Assembly: GCF_030159055.1 (NCBI RefSeq)
Contig: NZ_BQXQ01000049.1
Coordinates: 1 to 33,091, forward strand
DNA from: Acidovorax sp. SUPP3334
GTDB taxonomy: Bacteria; Pseudomonadota; Gammaproteobacteria; Burkholderiales; Burkholderiaceae_C
Reading direction: 5' to 3'
Length of the DNA: 33,091 bases
Of this stretch, positions 17,147 to 27,132 are shown one piece after another. How positions within the stretch are numbered: position 1 is the stretch's first letter; each line of letters begins with the position of its first letter. The translations under genes were made by a program, and so were the position numbers. The notes beneath the pieces are model-generated. The model saw only the letters and a list, made by a program, of their open reading frames with translations. It was not told the origin of the DNA and did not search any database.

Positions 17147-17788
17147 CTACTGGCGCTTTTCCAGCACCATCTGGTCGTTGACGCGGCTCATCTGGAACTC
17201 GTTGAGAAAGCTGTTGCCCAGCAGCACGAAGGGCATGGGTTGCGGCGTGACGACGGCCTCGATGCCGAACACCTCCACGTCGCCGACGCGGACCGAATCG
17301 AGCTTCACCCGCCAGCCCTGCGCCGTGCCATTGGCGGTGCCCAGCAGCACCGGCTGGCCGCTGCGGTAGGCCAGTCCCATGCGGTCGGCCTCGGGCTGGC
17401 CGATGGCCACCGTGCTGGCGCCCGTATCCACCATGTACTGCATGGGGCGGCCGTTGATGGTGCCGCTGTTCACGAAATGCCCCCGGCTGTCGGCCGTGAG
17501 CACCACGCGCTTGCCGCTGCCTCCGCGGCTGCCGATGCTCACCGGCGCCTCGCCCAGCATCAGCGTGCGGCGAACGCCCGCCACCTCCACCACGGCCTCG
17601 TCGCGCCCGACCGAGACCACCTTCACGCCCTGGTGGCTTTCGCCGGGCCCCACGCCGCGCGGCGCGCTGCCATTGACGACCAGCAGCGCCTTGGTGCCCA
17701 GAATGCCCGAAAGCGCCACGGCCTGGGCATGGGCCAGCCAGGGCGCCAGCGCCAGGGCGGCGGCAAGGGCAAGAGCGCGCAAGAGCAT
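17147..17788 (-). CDS. Secreted retropepsin-like aspartic protease
   Basis: A 213-residue protein with an N-terminal signal peptide (hydrophobic Leu/Ala core, cleavage probably after 'AHAQA'). A single clan AA aspartic protease domain follows, with the active-site VDTGAST (Asp at about 121) and the downstream 'VLLGNSFLNEF' that closes the fold. This is the TIGR02281-type family, whose members probably work as dimers in the periplasm. Substrate unknown. Start at the ATG at 17788; the upstream sequence has a short GGATGCGGT direct repeat and no clear Shine-Dalgarno. Confidence 0.85.
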   Translation of the reverse strand: MLLRALALAAALALAPWLAHAQAVALSGILGTKALLVVNGSAPRGVGPGESHQGVKVVSVGRDEAVVEVAGVRRTLMLGEAPVSIGSRGGSGKRVVLTADSRGHFVNSGTINGRPMQYMVDTGASTVAIGQPEADRMGLAYRSGQPVLLGTANGTAQGWRVKLDSVRVGDVEVFGIEAVVTPQPMPFVLLGNSFLNEFQMSRVNDQMVLEKRQ

Positions 17789-17863
17789 GGTCAGCCTGGG
17801 TGCGGTGGATGCGGTGGATGTGTAGGAGCGCGCGATGGTGGGGCGAACGTGGCTGCGGCCGGA

Positions 17864-18349
17864 TCAGTCGCGGAAATTGTCGAACGACAGCGGAATGTCG
17901 GTCACTTCCTTGCGCAGCAGCGCCATGGCGGCCTGCAGGTCGTCGCGCTTGGCGCCGGTGACGCGCACCTTTTCTTCCTGAATGGCGGCCTGCACCTTGA
18001 GCTTGCTTTCCTTCAGCAGCTTCTGGATCTTCTTTGCCAGCTCGCTCTCGATGCCGTTGCGCACCTTCACCACCTGCTTGACCTTGTCGCCGCCGACCTT
18101 CTGCGGCTTCTCCATGTCGAGGAAGCGCACGTCCACGTTGCGCTTGGTGAGCTTGTTGCGCAGGATGTCTTCCACCTGGGTGAGCTGAAAGTCGGCGTCG
18201 CCGAACAGGGTGATCTCTTTGTCCTTGAGCTCGATGGCGGCGGAAGTGCCCTTGAAGTCGAAGCGGGTGCCGATTTCCTTGGCGGTGTTTTCGACCGCGT
18301 TCTTCACTTCTACGAGGTTGGCTTCACAAACGGTGTCAAAAGAAGGCAT
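17864..18349 (-). CDS. yajQ: YajQ family nucleotide-binding protein
   Basis: A 161-residue UPF0234/YajQ protein beginning MPSFDTVCE. YajQ proteins bind cyclic-di-GMP in Xanthomonas and bind nucleotides or RNA in other bacteria. Typical segments are '[13 protein letters not shown]', '[16 protein letters not shown]' and the C-terminal '[11 protein letters not shown]'. The ATG at 18349 matches the family start; longer readings into murB are spurious. It is divergent from murB with 67 bases between start codons. Confidence 0.95.
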   Translation of the reverse strand: MPSFDTVCEANLVEVKNAVENTAKEIGTRFDFKGTSAAIELKDKEITLFGDADFQLTQVEDILRNKLTKRNVDVRFLDMEKPQKVGGDKVKQVVKVRNGIESELAKKIQKLLKESKLKVQAAIQEEKVRVTGAKRDDLQAAMALLRKEVTDIPLSFDNFRD

Positions 18350-18403
18350 GGCATCACTCTCGGGAACTGGGGGAGAACCCGGCCGCGAAAAGGGGCCGGG
18401 TGC

Positions 18404-18409
18404 GACAAT
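18404..18409 (+). promoter_or_regulatory. -10-like box close to the murB start
   Basis: GACAAT within GCGACAATCCGGC, seven bases before the murB ATG. The same 13 bases precede folC. No Shine-Dalgarno follows, so a leaderless transcript is plausible. No good -35 is visible. Confidence 0.35.
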
Positions 18410-18416
18410 CCGGCTG

Positions 18417-19496
18417 ATGTTAGTCGAGAAAAACGCTCCCCTGCAGCACTGCAATACCTTCGGCATCGTGGCGCGGGCCCATACGCTGGTGCGTGCCCGT
18501 TCGGCCGAAGACGTGCGCGCCCTGGTGGCCGACCCGCTGCTCGCCGGCCAATCCCTCTTCGTGCTGGGCGGTGGCAGCAACATCGTCCTCACCGGCGACG
18601 TGAAGCCCGTGGTCCTCAAGATGGAGATCAAGGGCCTGCGGCTGGTGGCCGAAACCCCCCAGGCGTTCATCGTGGAGGCCGGCGCCGGCGAGTCGTGGCA
18701 CGACGCGGTGGCCTGGACCCTGGCGCACGGGTTTCCCGGGCTGGAAAACCTGGCGCTCATTCCCGGCACGGTCGGCGCGGCGCCGGTGCAGAACATCGGC
18801 GCCTACGGGGTCGAACTGCAGGACCGCTTCGATTCCCTGGACGCCATCGACCTGGCCACCGGGCAGCCCTTCACGCTCGATGCCGCGCAGTGCGCCTTCG
18901 GCTACCGCGATTCCGTCTTCAAGCACCAGGCCCCTGCCGCGCCAGCGGGCGCCGAGGGCAGCGGGCCGCGCGGCATGGGGCTGGCGGGGCGCGCGGCGAT
19001 CACGCATGTGCGCTTTCGACTGCCCAAGCCCTGGAAGCCCGAGCTCGGCTACCTCGACCTGGAGCGAAAGCGGGCGGAGGCCGGCGTGGCCGAGCCCACG
19101 GCGCAGCAGATCTTCGACTGGGTGTGCGAGGTGCGGCGCGCCAAGCTGCCCGACCCGGCCGTGGTGGGCAATGCGGGCAGCTTTTTCAAGAACCCCACGG
19201 TCACGCCCGACCAGTGCTCGGACATCATCGCCCGCGAGCCGCGCATCGTGCACTACCCCATGCCCGACGGCACCATCAAGCTGGCGGCGGGCTGGCTGAT
19301 CGATGCCTGCGGCTGGAAGGGCAAGAGCGTGGGCAAGGCCGGCGTGTACGAAAAGCAGGCCCTGGTCCTGGTCAACCGTGGCCGGGGCGCCGACAGCGTG
19401 ACCGGCGGCGAGGTGATGACGCTGGCCAAGGCGATCCAGACCAGCGTGTACGAGCGCTTCGGCATCCGGCTGGAGCCGGAGCCGGTGGTGGTCTGA
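18417..19496 (+). CDS. murB: UDP-N-acetylenolpyruvoylglucosamine reductase
   Basis: A 359-residue FAD enzyme that reduces UDP-GlcNAc-enolpyruvate to UDP-MurNAc in peptidoglycan synthesis. The FAD-binding 'LGGGSNIV' and '[17 protein letters not shown]' are in the N-terminal half. '[10 protein letters not shown]' at about residues 250-260 supplies the catalytic Ser. The C-terminus ends with the conserved Glu-containing 'GIRLEPEP'. This is the type I (E. coli-like) MurB. The ATG at 18417 has no Shine-Dalgarno but a -10-like box just upstream. Confidence 0.97.
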   Translation: MLVEKNAPLQHCNTFGIVARAHTLVRARSAEDVRALVADPLLAGQSLFVLGGGSNIVLTGDVKPVVLKMEIKGLRLVAETPQAFIVEAGAGESWHDAVAWTLAHGFPGLENLALIPGTVGAAPVQNIGAYGVELQDRFDSLDAIDLATGQPFTLDAAQCAFGYRDSVFKHQAPAAPAGAEGSGPRGMGLAGRAAITHVRFRLPKPWKPELGYLDLERKRAEAGVAEPTAQQIFDWVCEVRRAKLPDPAVVGNAGSFFKNPTVTPDQCSDIIAREPRIVHYPMPDGTIKLAAGWLIDACGWKGKSVGKAGVYEKQALVLVNRGRGADSVTGGEVMTLAKAIQTSVYERFGIRLEPEPVVV

Positions 19497-19542
19497 ATCG
19501 ACGGCCCCACGGCGCTCCTTCCCCTGGTGCGCCAAGCCGTTT

Positions 19543-19600
19543 GATTTGCTATATTTTTAATAGCTGTCACCGCATGATTCACTAGGGCGCCAAGCCGATT
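19543..19600 (+). repeat. Dispersed element, copy 4 (diverged)
   Basis: TTTGCTATATTTTTAATAGCTG, then a spacer and GGGCGCCAAGCCGATT. The left palindrome is intact and the right GCGCTGG block is altered. An adjacent CGCCAAGCC/GGCTTGGCG inverted repeat extends to 19620 and could form a hairpin after murB, without a T-run. Confidence 0.55.
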
Positions 19601-19663
19601 CGACCCTGATGGGCTTGGCGTCGTACTTGGTGGTCGCGCGGGCGGCCATCGGCCAGCCTGCCG

Positions 19664-19683
19664 CTCACTCACTCACTCACTCA
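19664..19683. repeat. Tetranucleotide repeat at the stop of the decarboxylase-like gene
   Basis: Five CTCA units (TGAG on the minus strand). The repeat overlaps the TGA stop at 19683-19681 and adds further in-frame and out-of-frame TGA codons downstream. Confidence 0.8.
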
Positions 19684-20139
19684 TGCAGCCGCCGCATTGG
19701 CCGGTTGCGCACGAAAGCCGATCTGAAAGCGGTTCCATCCATTGATGGCGACGACCGCCAGCGTCAGCTCGACGATCTCCGCCTCCGAGAACTGCGCAGC
19801 CAGCGCATCGTAGACCGCTTCCGGCACGCCCTGCGTGCCGGCCAGTCGGGTCAGCGCCTCGGCCCAGGCCAGCGCTGCGCACTCCCGGGCGTCGAACACG
19901 CCAGCTTCGCGCCACGCCGCCAGCAGGTGCAGGCGCCGGTCGGTCTCTCCCTGTTTGCGGGCCGCGTCCACGTGCAGGTCGATGCAGAACGCGCAGCCAT
20001 TGATTTGCGAAACGCGCATCTTCACCAGCTCCTTGAGCGTGATGGGCAGCGTGCCGGCGCGGAGCTGGTTCTCCAGCGCCATCATGGCTTTGGTGGTGGC
20101 GGGGTGGTTTTTCAGCAGGTCGATGCGGGTTGCGGACAT
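19681..20139 (-). CDS. Carboxymuconolactone decarboxylase/AhpD-like protein
   Basis: A 152-residue all-helical protein of the CMD/AhpD family with the redox motif CAFC (Cys49, Cys52) followed by His56 in 'GCAFCIDLH'. AhpD-like members act as alkylhydroperoxidases or peroxide-reductase partners; the exact substrate here is unknown. It starts at the ATG at 20139, matching the family N-terminus ('RIDLLKNHP'). It lies 155 bases downstream of the ECF41 sigma gene on the same strand. CMD-like proteins are among the oxidoreductases characteristically encoded next to ECF41 sigma factors and controlled by them. I see no ECF41 promoter in the 155-base gap, so it may be expressed from the sigma gene's promoter. 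Confidence 0.88.
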   Translation of the reverse strand: MSATRIDLLKNHPATTKAMMALENQLRAGTLPITLKELVKMRVSQINGCAFCIDLHVDAARKQGETDRRLHLLAAWREAGVFDARECAALAWAEALTRLAGTQGVPEAVYDALAAQFSEAEIVELTLAVVAINGWNRFQIGFRAQPANAAAA

Positions 20140-20294
20140 GAAGGCCTTTCGTTGCGAGGTTGGATGAGAAAAGAAGCGGAAAGCGGGTGCGGGTTTGGGT
20201 ACGGGAAACCGGCGCGTCAACGCCTATGGCAGGAGGGCAACCCATGGCGCAGCCCGCACCTGCCGCCAAATGCCGCGCCATCGGTAAAAGACGC

Positions 20295-21185
20295 CTACAG
20301 CCCGCGCAGCTTGTCCGGGTTCAACACGGTGTAGATGCCGTGGATGTGCGTGCCGTCGGTCTGCAGTGCCAATGTCACGCGCGGGATGCCGCCGTCGCGC
20401 AGCACGAGGCCCGGCGTGCCGTTGATCTGCACCTCGTCCGCCGTCAGGTGGCGCAGGTACACGCGCCACACCCCCGCCGCCAGCCGGGCGAGCGCCCGTG
20501 GCCCGCGCAGCACGCGGTTCGCGGCAGGCACCTTGCCCCCGGCATCGGGCGTCCAGGTGGCGTCGCTGGCGAAGAGGGCGAGCAGCGCGGCGTGGTCCTG
20601 CGTGCGCATCGCCTCGACGAAGCGGCGCAGCAGCGCCTGCGCCGCCGTCGGCGTCGCGGTAAAGCGCACCTTGTCCTGGCGGACCTGCGTGCGGGCGCGG
20701 TGCACCAGTTGGCGGCAGGCGGCTTCGCTGCGGTCGAGCACGGCGGCGATCTCGGCACAGTCGCTGTCGAACACGTCATGCAGCAAAAACGCGGCGCGCT
20801 CGTCGGGCGACAGGCGTTCGAGCACCACCAGCAGGGCGATGGAAAGGTCGGAGGCCAGCTCGGCGCGGGCATCGGCCGGCGGTGTGGTGGCCTGGCTGTC
20901 CAACCATGGCTCGGGCAGCCACGGGCCGCTGTAGGCGTCCCGTTCGGTGCGCGCCGCGCGCAACCGGTCCACGCACAGGCGGGTGGTGGTGGCCACCAGC
21001 CAGGCTTCGGCGGTGTGCACGCGCTCCGCGTCGGTGGTCCGCCAGCGCAGCCACGCGTCTTGCAGCACGTCTTGCGCATCGGCGCGGCTGCCCAGCATGC
21101 GGTAGGCCACGCCCATGAGGCGGGCGCGGTGCTGCTCGAAGGTGTCGGTGTGCGGGTCCGGGGCGCTGGAGTGGTCGGCGTTCAT
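20295..21185 (-). CDS. ECF41-type RNA polymerase sigma factor with fused NTF2-like domain
   Basis: A 296-residue extracytoplasmic-function sigma factor. Sigma region 2 occupies about residues 14-80 ('RMLGSRADAQDVLQDAWLRW') and region 4 about 110-170 ('LSPDERAAFLLHDVFD'). A C-terminal SnoaL/NTF2-like domain follows (about 180-296). ECF41 hallmarks are all present: WLPEP linker at 89-93, a DGGGK-like DAGGKV at 214-219, and the terminal NPDKL at 289-293. In this group the fused C-terminal domain replaces a separate anti-sigma factor and controls activity. The ATG at 21185 is the only start that leaves region 2 complete. The -10 box of its presumed own promoter ends just eight bases upstream. Confidence 0.93.
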   Translation of the reverse strand: MNADHSSAPDPHTDTFEQHRARLMGVAYRMLGSRADAQDVLQDAWLRWRTTDAERVHTAEAWLVATTTRLCVDRLRAARTERDAYSGPWLPEPWLDSQATTPPADARAELASDLSIALLVVLERLSPDERAAFLLHDVFDSDCAEIAAVLDRSEAACRQLVHRARTQVRQDKVRFTATPTAAQALLRRFVEAMRTQDHAALLALFASDATWTPDAGGKVPAANRVLRGPRALARLAAGVWRVYLRHLTADEVQINGTPGLVLRDGGIPRVTLALQTDGTHIHGIYTVLNPDKLRGL

Positions 21186-21193
21186 ACCTTCAA

Positions 21194-21220
21194 GACGGTT
21201 GGTCCGGGGCTTTTGTGACA
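21194..21220 (-). promoter_or_regulatory. ECF41 promoter (TGTCACA-N16-CGTC)
   Basis: On the minus strand: TGTCACA at 21220-21214, a 16-base spacer, and CGTC at 21197-21194. This matches the published ECF41 target motif exactly, directly upstream of the ECF41 gene, so it implies autoregulation. Only eight bases separate CGTC from the ATG at 21185. Confidence 0.85.
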
Positions 21221-21240
21221 CGCCACCGCACGACCTGCCG

Positions 21241-21278
21241 AAAAAAAGAAAGCCGCCCGGCCTGGTGGCGGGGCGGCT
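21241..21278 (-). terminator. Rho-independent terminator of argG
   Basis: On the minus strand: an 8-bp GC-rich stem (21278-21271 with 21258-21251), a 12-base loop, then TTCTTTTTTT (21250-21241). Confidence 0.85.
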
Positions 21279-21283
21279 GCTCC

Positions 21284-21336
21284 TGATTCAATAGCTGCCA
21301 GCGCATATCCATCAAGCGCTGGAGGTCTTTTTGATG
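21284..21336 (+). repeat. Dispersed element, copy 5
   Basis: TGATTCAATAGCTG, CCAGCGC, a short spacer, AAGCGCTGGAGG, TCTTTTTGATG. Inner blocks CCAGCGC and GCGCTGG are complementary. This is one of the clearest copies; it lies between the argG terminator and the argG stop. Confidence 0.8.
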
Positions 21337-21367
21337 CCTGACCTTTTGACAAGCCTTACTTTTTACT

Positions 21368-23045
<1,678 letters not shown>

Positions 23046-23155
23046 GGATGCGCAGTCAAGGAAGAGATGGGAGGAAAACCGAAGATTCTAGGGTGAACGC
23101 TGCGGGCTTCCGGCTCCAGGCAGCCCGTCTTCGGCGCGGACCCTTGCTGAGCCCC

Positions 23156-23182
23156 AAGAAAAAGGGAGCCCGAAGGCTCCCT
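23156..23182 (-). terminator. Rho-independent terminator of the glycine-zipper gene
   Basis: On the minus strand: an 8-bp stem AGGGAGCC/GGCTCCCT with a TTCG tetraloop (23182-23163), followed by TTTTTCTT. Confidence 0.9.
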
Positions 23183-23222
23183 GCTGGGGTGGACCGGCCG
23201 GCCAGCCGTCAGGCCGTGCCGT

Positions 23223-23858
23223 TCAGCGCCAGTAAGGATCGCGGGGGCGGGGCGGATAGTAGGGACGGCCGTAGCTGTCGTGATATTCAATGACGGTCGT
23301 GGAAGGCGGCGTCACGTAGGCGGGTGGGCCAGGGTAGGTGGAGACCACTACGCCCGGTTGGGCATACCCGCCCGAGTAGGACGGGGCGGGCGGTGCGCTG
23401 GCGATGGGCTGCACGCTGACCGGAATCCACGCGCCCGGATCGTGCTGCGTGCGCGTCGTGTATTGGCGGCCCGCGTATTCATAGAGCACGTTGTAGCCCA
23501 TGGTGCGGTTTTCGTAATAGGTCTGCGTGGAGCAGCGCTGCACGTTCTGGTATTCAGGCCGGGTGCCTTCGATGTTGTTACCCAGAACAGCCCCGCCGAT
23601 CAGCCCGATCGCCGTGGCAGCGGCACGGCCGCCGCCTTTGCCCACCGCGTTGCCGGCAGCGCCGCCGGCGATGGCGCCCAGAAGGGCCCCGGCGCCGCTG
23701 GGGCGGGATTCGCCGTAAACGGTTTCGTTACCGCAAACCTGCTGGGGAATGGCCACCTGCTCGGTGATGGGAGTGGCGGAGAGGACTCGGCCCTGTTCCT
23801 GGGCGCTGGCGCTGGCTGCAACGGCAGCCAGTGCGGTCAACAAGATGATTTTCTTCAT
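23223..23858 (-). CDS. Exported glycine-zipper 2TM domain protein
   Basis: A 211-residue envelope protein. A signal peptide (MKKIILL..., cleavage probably after 'ASASAQ') is followed by two Cys. A glycine-zipper segment (about residues 55-95, 'GALLGAIAGGAAGNAVGKGG' and 'LIGGAVLGNNI') resembles the rickettsial 17-kDa antigen/SlyB class. The C-terminal half is Tyr/Pro-rich and probably disordered. No lipobox is visible. The ATG at 23858 has an AAGGAG Shine-Dalgarno; an upstream in-frame start would bury the signal peptide. Likely role is outer-membrane integrity or a surface structure, by family analogy only. Confidence 0.85.
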   Translation of the reverse strand: MKKIILLTALAAVAASASAQEQGRVLSATPITEQVAIPQQVCGNETVYGESRPSGAGALLGAIAGGAAGNAVGKGGGRAAATAIGLIGGAVLGNNIEGTRPEYQNVQRCSTQTYYENRTMGYNVLYEYAGRQYTTRTQHDPGAWIPVSVQPIASAPPAPSYSGGYAQPGVVVSTYPGPPAYVTPPSTTVIEYHDSYGRPYYPPRPRDPYWR

Positions 23859-23970
23859 GGAGAAACTCCTTTCGGTCGGTCTACAACGCATCAGGCTGGA
23901 AAAAAGTTTAGGGTCATGACGTCAAGCCCGGTATCCAGGGCCGTAAATCTGGGTAAAGATTTGTGCCGGC

Positions 23971-24372
23971 TCAGTGCTTGGAGCGCCGGTTTGCGGCTTC
24001 GTTCCAATCGGCTTCGTTGAAACCGACGGTGATGCTGGCATCCCTCCATTCCACCACCGGGCGCTTGATGACGCTGGGCTGCGCCAGCATGACCTGCGCC
24101 GCGCTGGTGGCATCGCGCACCGTCGCCTGGGTATCGGGGTCGAGCTTGCGCCAGGTGGTTCCCTGGCGGTTGAGCAGCTTTTCCCATCCCACCGCGTCGG
24201 ACCATCGGGACAGGCGCTCGGGCGGCACGCCTTGCTTCTTGAAATCGTGGAATTGGTACTCGATGCCCTGCCCGCTGAGCCATGCGCGGGCTTTTTTCAC
24301 GGTGTCGCAGTTGGGAATACCGTAGAGCACGGCGGTGGGGGACGACGTCGGGGCAGGGGTGTGGGTACTCAT
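23971..24372 (-). CDS. ArsC/Spx-family reductase, YffB-like
   Basis: A 133-residue thioredoxin-fold protein close to E. coli YffB: 'YGIPNCDTVKKARAWL' with a single active-site Cys, 'NRQGTTWRKLD', and 'IKRPVVEW', whose Arg matches the substrate-site Arg of ArsC. True arsenate reductases share the fold; the TWRKLD pattern argues for the YffB subgroup, of uncertain function. The ATG at 24372 is chosen because it puts the fold about 15 residues in. It is divergent from folC, with 47 bases between start codons. Confidence 0.88.
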   Translation of the reverse strand: MSTHTPAPTSSPTAVLYGIPNCDTVKKARAWLSGQGIEYQFHDFKKQGVPPERLSRWSDAVGWEKLLNRQGTTWRKLDPDTQATVRDATSAAQVMLAQPSVIKRPVVEWRDASITVGFNEADWNEAANRRSKH

Positions 24373-24403
24373 GGCGCCGATCATCGTGCAAGCCGCGCTC
24401 GGC

Positions 24404-24409
24404 GACAAT
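24404..24409 (+). promoter_or_regulatory. -10-like box close to the folC start
   Basis: GACAAT within the same GCGACAATCCGGC string found before murB. Ten bases separate it from the folC ATG, with no Shine-Dalgarno between. Confidence 0.35.
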
Positions 24410-24419
24410 CCGGCCCCGT

Positions 24420-25745
24420 ATGCACACCAATTTCGACACCCTGGAAGGCTGGCTCGGCCATTGCGAGCGCCTGCACCCGAAGAACATCGACATGGGCCTT
24501 GATCGCGTGCGCACCGTGGCACGGCGCATGGATCTGCGGTTCGACTGCCCGGTCATCACCGTGGCCGGAACCAACGGCAAGGGTTCCACCTGCGCCATGC
24601 TCGAGGCGGTGGCGCTGCAGTCGGGCTACCGCACGGGCGTGTACACGTCGCCGCACCTGGTGCATTTCGAAGAGCGGTGCCGCATCCACGGCGACATCGT
24701 CAATGCTTCGGATTTGATAGCGCACTTTGCAGCAGTGGAAAGCGCCAGGGTCCAAAACGGCGAAGAGGTTTCGCTGTCGTATTTCGAATTCACCACGCTG
24801 GCGATCTTGCGGCTCATGAGCCTGTCGCGGCTGGACGTGGCCATTCTCGAGGTGGGCCTGGGCGGGCGGCTGGACGCCACCAATGTGATCGACACCGACT
24901 GCGCCGTCATCACCAGCATCGACATCGACCATACGGAATTTCTCGGGCCCGACCGCGAATCCATCGGGCGCGAGAAGGCCGGCATCATGCGCACGGGCCG
25001 TCCCGTGGTGGTGAGCGACCCCATGGCCCCGCAGAGCGTGCTGGACCATGCGCTGGAGATCGGCGCCGACCTGTGGCGCTTCGGCCATGACTTCAATTTT
25101 TCGGGCGACAAGCAGCAGTGGAGCTGGGCAGGGCGGGGCCGCCGCTACGCCGGCATGGCCTACCCGTCGCTCCGCGGCGCCAACCAACTCGTCAATGCCT
25201 CCGGCGCCCTGGCTGCGCTCGAGGCGGTGCGCGATCGCCTTCCGGTCACCGCGCAGGCCGTGCGCAACGGGCTGGCCATGGTGGAGTTGCCCGGCCGTTT
25301 CCAGATCGTTCCCGGACAGCCCACGCTGGTGCTGGACGTCGCGCACAACCCCCACTCGGTGGCCGCGCTCACGGCCAATCTCGATGCGATGGGGTTCTTT
25401 CCCACCACGCATGCCGTACTGGGCGCCATGGCCGACAAGGACCTCGGGCCCATGCTGGCCAAGATCGGCCCGCTGGTGGACCGCTGGTATTTCACCGACC
25501 TGCCCACGCCCCGCGCGGAGACTGCGGCGGGCCTGCAGCAGAAATGGAATGCCTTGCAGATCGTGGCCGGGGGGCGCCGCACGGTGCCCACCAGTCTGCA
25601 TGCCGACCCCCAGCAGGCACTGCAGGCGGCCGTCGATGCTTCGGAGCCGGCTGATAGAATCGTGGTCTTTGGCTCGTTCTACACGGTGGGCGGCGTTCTG
25701 ACCAATGGGACGCCTCGCCTGCAGGCCAAGCATCTGGGCGCATAA
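24420..25745 (+). CDS. folC: Bifunctional dihydrofolate/folylpolyglutamate synthase
   Basis: A 441-residue ATP-dependent ligase that adds glutamate to dihydropteroate and to folates in the cytoplasm. The P-loop VAGTNGKGST lies at about residues 48-57, followed by the omega-loop region. Mur-ligase-family stretches include 'VGLGGRLDATNVID', 'TSIDIDHTEFLG' and 'EKAGIMR', and the C-terminal domain has 'VLDVAHNPHS'. Within 24711-24759 the coding sequence contains a sense-oriented copy of the dispersed element; compared with E. coli FolC this region seems a few residues longer. First gene of the folC-SPOR-cvpA-purF-metZ-gltX run. A TGaTAGAAT extended -10 (25652-25660) near its end may serve the next gene. 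Confidence 0.96.
   Translation: MHTNFDTLEGWLGHCERLHPKNIDMGLDRVRTVARRMDLRFDCPVITVAGTNGKGSTCAMLEAVALQSGYRTGVYTSPHLVHFEERCRIHGDIVNASDLIAHFAAVESARVQNGEEVSLSYFEFTTLAILRLMSLSRLDVAILEVGLGGRLDATNVIDTDCAVITSIDIDHTEFLGPDRESIGREKAGIMRTGRPVVVSDPMAPQSVLDHALEIGADLWRFGHDFNFSGDKQQWSWAGRGRRYAGMAYPSLRGANQLVNASGALAALEAVRDRLPVTAQAVRNGLAMVELPGRFQIVPGQPTLVLDVAHNPHSVAALTANLDAMGFFPTTHAVLGAMADKDLGPMLAKIGPLVDRWYFTDLPTPRAETAAGLQQKWNALQIVAGGRRTVPTSLHADPQQALQAAVDASEPADRIVVFGSFYTVGGVLTNGTPRLQAKHLGA
24711..24759 (+). repeat. Dispersed element, copy 6 (inside folC)
   Basis: GATTTGATAGC, a 20-base spacer, AGCGCCAGGGTCCAAAA. Translated in frame as 'DLIAHFAAVESARVQNG' within FolC. Weaker than copies 2 and 5. Confidence 0.5.
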
Positions 25746-25767
25746 GGTCCGCACGATTCTGCACTCC

Positions 25768-26613
25768 ATGGCATTTTTCAAGTTTCGGTGGCCCGGCAGC
25801 AAGGAGCAACCCGACAAACCCGCGGGTAAGCGCTCGCGCAATGCCCAGGCCGAGAGCATCGAGGCCATGCGCCGTCGTGCACGGCATCGGTTGATCGGCG
25901 CGGCCGTTCTCGTGTTGCTCGGGGTGGTGGGATTCCCCATCCTGTTCGATACGCAGCCGCGCCCCATCCCGGTCGATATTCCCATCGACATTCCCGATCG
26001 CAACAAGGTTGCCCCGTTGGTCGTGCCCGAAGCAGCAGCGCCTGCCCGCCCAGCGGCGTCGGCCACGGCGATGGCATCGTCTGGCGGCTTGGCCGAAGGC
26101 GAAGAGGTCGTGCCTTCGAGCCGCACCGCGCCCAAGCCGGCCGCCGTGGCGCCCGCTGCCAGTGCTGTGCCTTCGGTCGCTCCGAAGCCCGAGGTGCGGA
26201 CCGAGCCCAAGCCGGCACCGCGCCCGGACCCCAAGCCGGTTCATGAGCAAAAGCCTGAACCCAAACCCGAGCCCAAGCCTGAGGTGAAGCCCCAGCGTTC
26301 CGAGGACGCGGCCCGCGCGCGCGCGTTGCTCGAAGGGCGCGATGCGGGGATGGCTCCGACCGCAGCGGCTTCAAAAAGCGAAGAGGGCCGGCTGATCGTC
26401 CAGGTGGGCGCCTTTGCCGACGCCGACAAGGCCCGCGAAGTGCGCCAGTCGCTGGAGCGTGCCGGTCTCAAGACCTATACCCAGGTGGTGGACACCAAGG
26501 ATGGCAAGCGCACCCGCGTGAGGGTGGGGCCTTATGCGTCCCGTGCCGAGGCCGACAAGGCAGCTGCGCGCGTGAAGGGCCTGGGCCTGTCGGCTTCGGT
26601 CCTCGCGCTCTAG
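25768..26613 (+). CDS. dedD: SPOR-domain inner-membrane protein (DedD-like)
   Basis: A 281-residue bitopic membrane protein. It has a short basic cytoplasmic N-terminus, one transmembrane helix (about residues 42-60), a long Pro/Ala/Lys linker with KPEP repeats, and a C-terminal SPOR domain (about 205-281, 'RLIVQVGAFADADKAREV'). SPOR domains bind denuded glycan strands at the division septum, so it probably acts in cell division. The order folC-dedD-cvpA-purF is the classical arrangement and supports the dedD assignment. Confidence 0.88.
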   Translation: MAFFKFRWPGSKEQPDKPAGKRSRNAQAESIEAMRRRARHRLIGAAVLVLLGVVGFPILFDTQPRPIPVDIPIDIPDRNKVAPLVVPEAAAPARPAASATAMASSGGLAEGEEVVPSSRTAPKPAAVAPAASAVPSVAPKPEVRTEPKPAPRPDPKPVHEQKPEPKPEPKPEVKPQRSEDAARARALLEGRDAGMAPTAAASKSEEGRLIVQVGAFADADKAREVRQSLERAGLKTYTQVVDTKDGKRTRVRVGPYASRAEADKAAARVKGLGLSASVLAL

Positions 26614-26637
26614 TCCTGAACACGGTTCGCGCAGCGC

Positions 26638-27126
26638 ATGGCTTCGCTGGACTGGATCTTTTTGGCGGTCTTGCTGGGCTCCGTGGTATTTGGAGCCTGG
26701 CGCGGCCTAGTTTACGAATTGTTGTCGCTGGCAGGCTGGGTTCTGGCTTTTTTCGTGGCCCAGTGGTGGGCCGAGGAGGTCGGGCGATGGCTGCCGATTT
26801 CCGATTCGGCGGAGTCTGTACGCCATGCCGCGGGATTCGCCCTCGCGTTCATCGGCACGCTGTTCGCCTGTGGATTTCTGGCCTGGCTGGTCAAGAAGCT
26901 GATCGAGGCGGTGGGGCTGCGGCCCGTGGACCGCGCGCTGGGTGCGGCATTCGGTGCACTGCGGGGTATGGTGCTGTTGCTGGCGGCCTCGCTGGTGGTG
27001 CTGTGGACGCCTCTGCATGAGGGGCTGTGGTGGAAAGATTCACAAGCCGCCCCCATATTGACGGGAATGCTGGAAGTGCTGAAACCGGCTTTGCCGCCAG
27101 CCTTGGGAAGGCATCTGCCTTCATGA
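26638..27126 (+). CDS. cvpA: CvpA family membrane protein
   Basis: A 162-residue integral membrane protein with four hydrophobic segments; the opening 'LDWIFLAVLLGSVVFGAWRG' is typical of CvpA. E. coli CvpA is needed for colicin V production and for resistance to bile salts; the molecular activity is not settled. It starts at the ATG at 26638, 24 bases after the SPOR gene, and is followed by purF as in E. coli. A terminator-like hairpin separates it from purF. Confidence 0.92.
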   Translation: MASLDWIFLAVLLGSVVFGAWRGLVYELLSLAGWVLAFFVAQWWAEEVGRWLPISDSAESVRHAAGFALAFIGTLFACGFLAWLVKKLIEAVGLRPVDRALGAAFGALRGMVLLLAASLVVLWTPLHEGLWWKDSQAAPILTGMLEVLKPALPPALGRHLPS

Positions 27127-27132
27127 CATGGA

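Noticed and set aside
16931-19585. 884-residue plus-strand frame
   Set aside because: It crosses yajQ and the retropepsin-like gene in antisense and murB in the wrong frame; no recognisable content.
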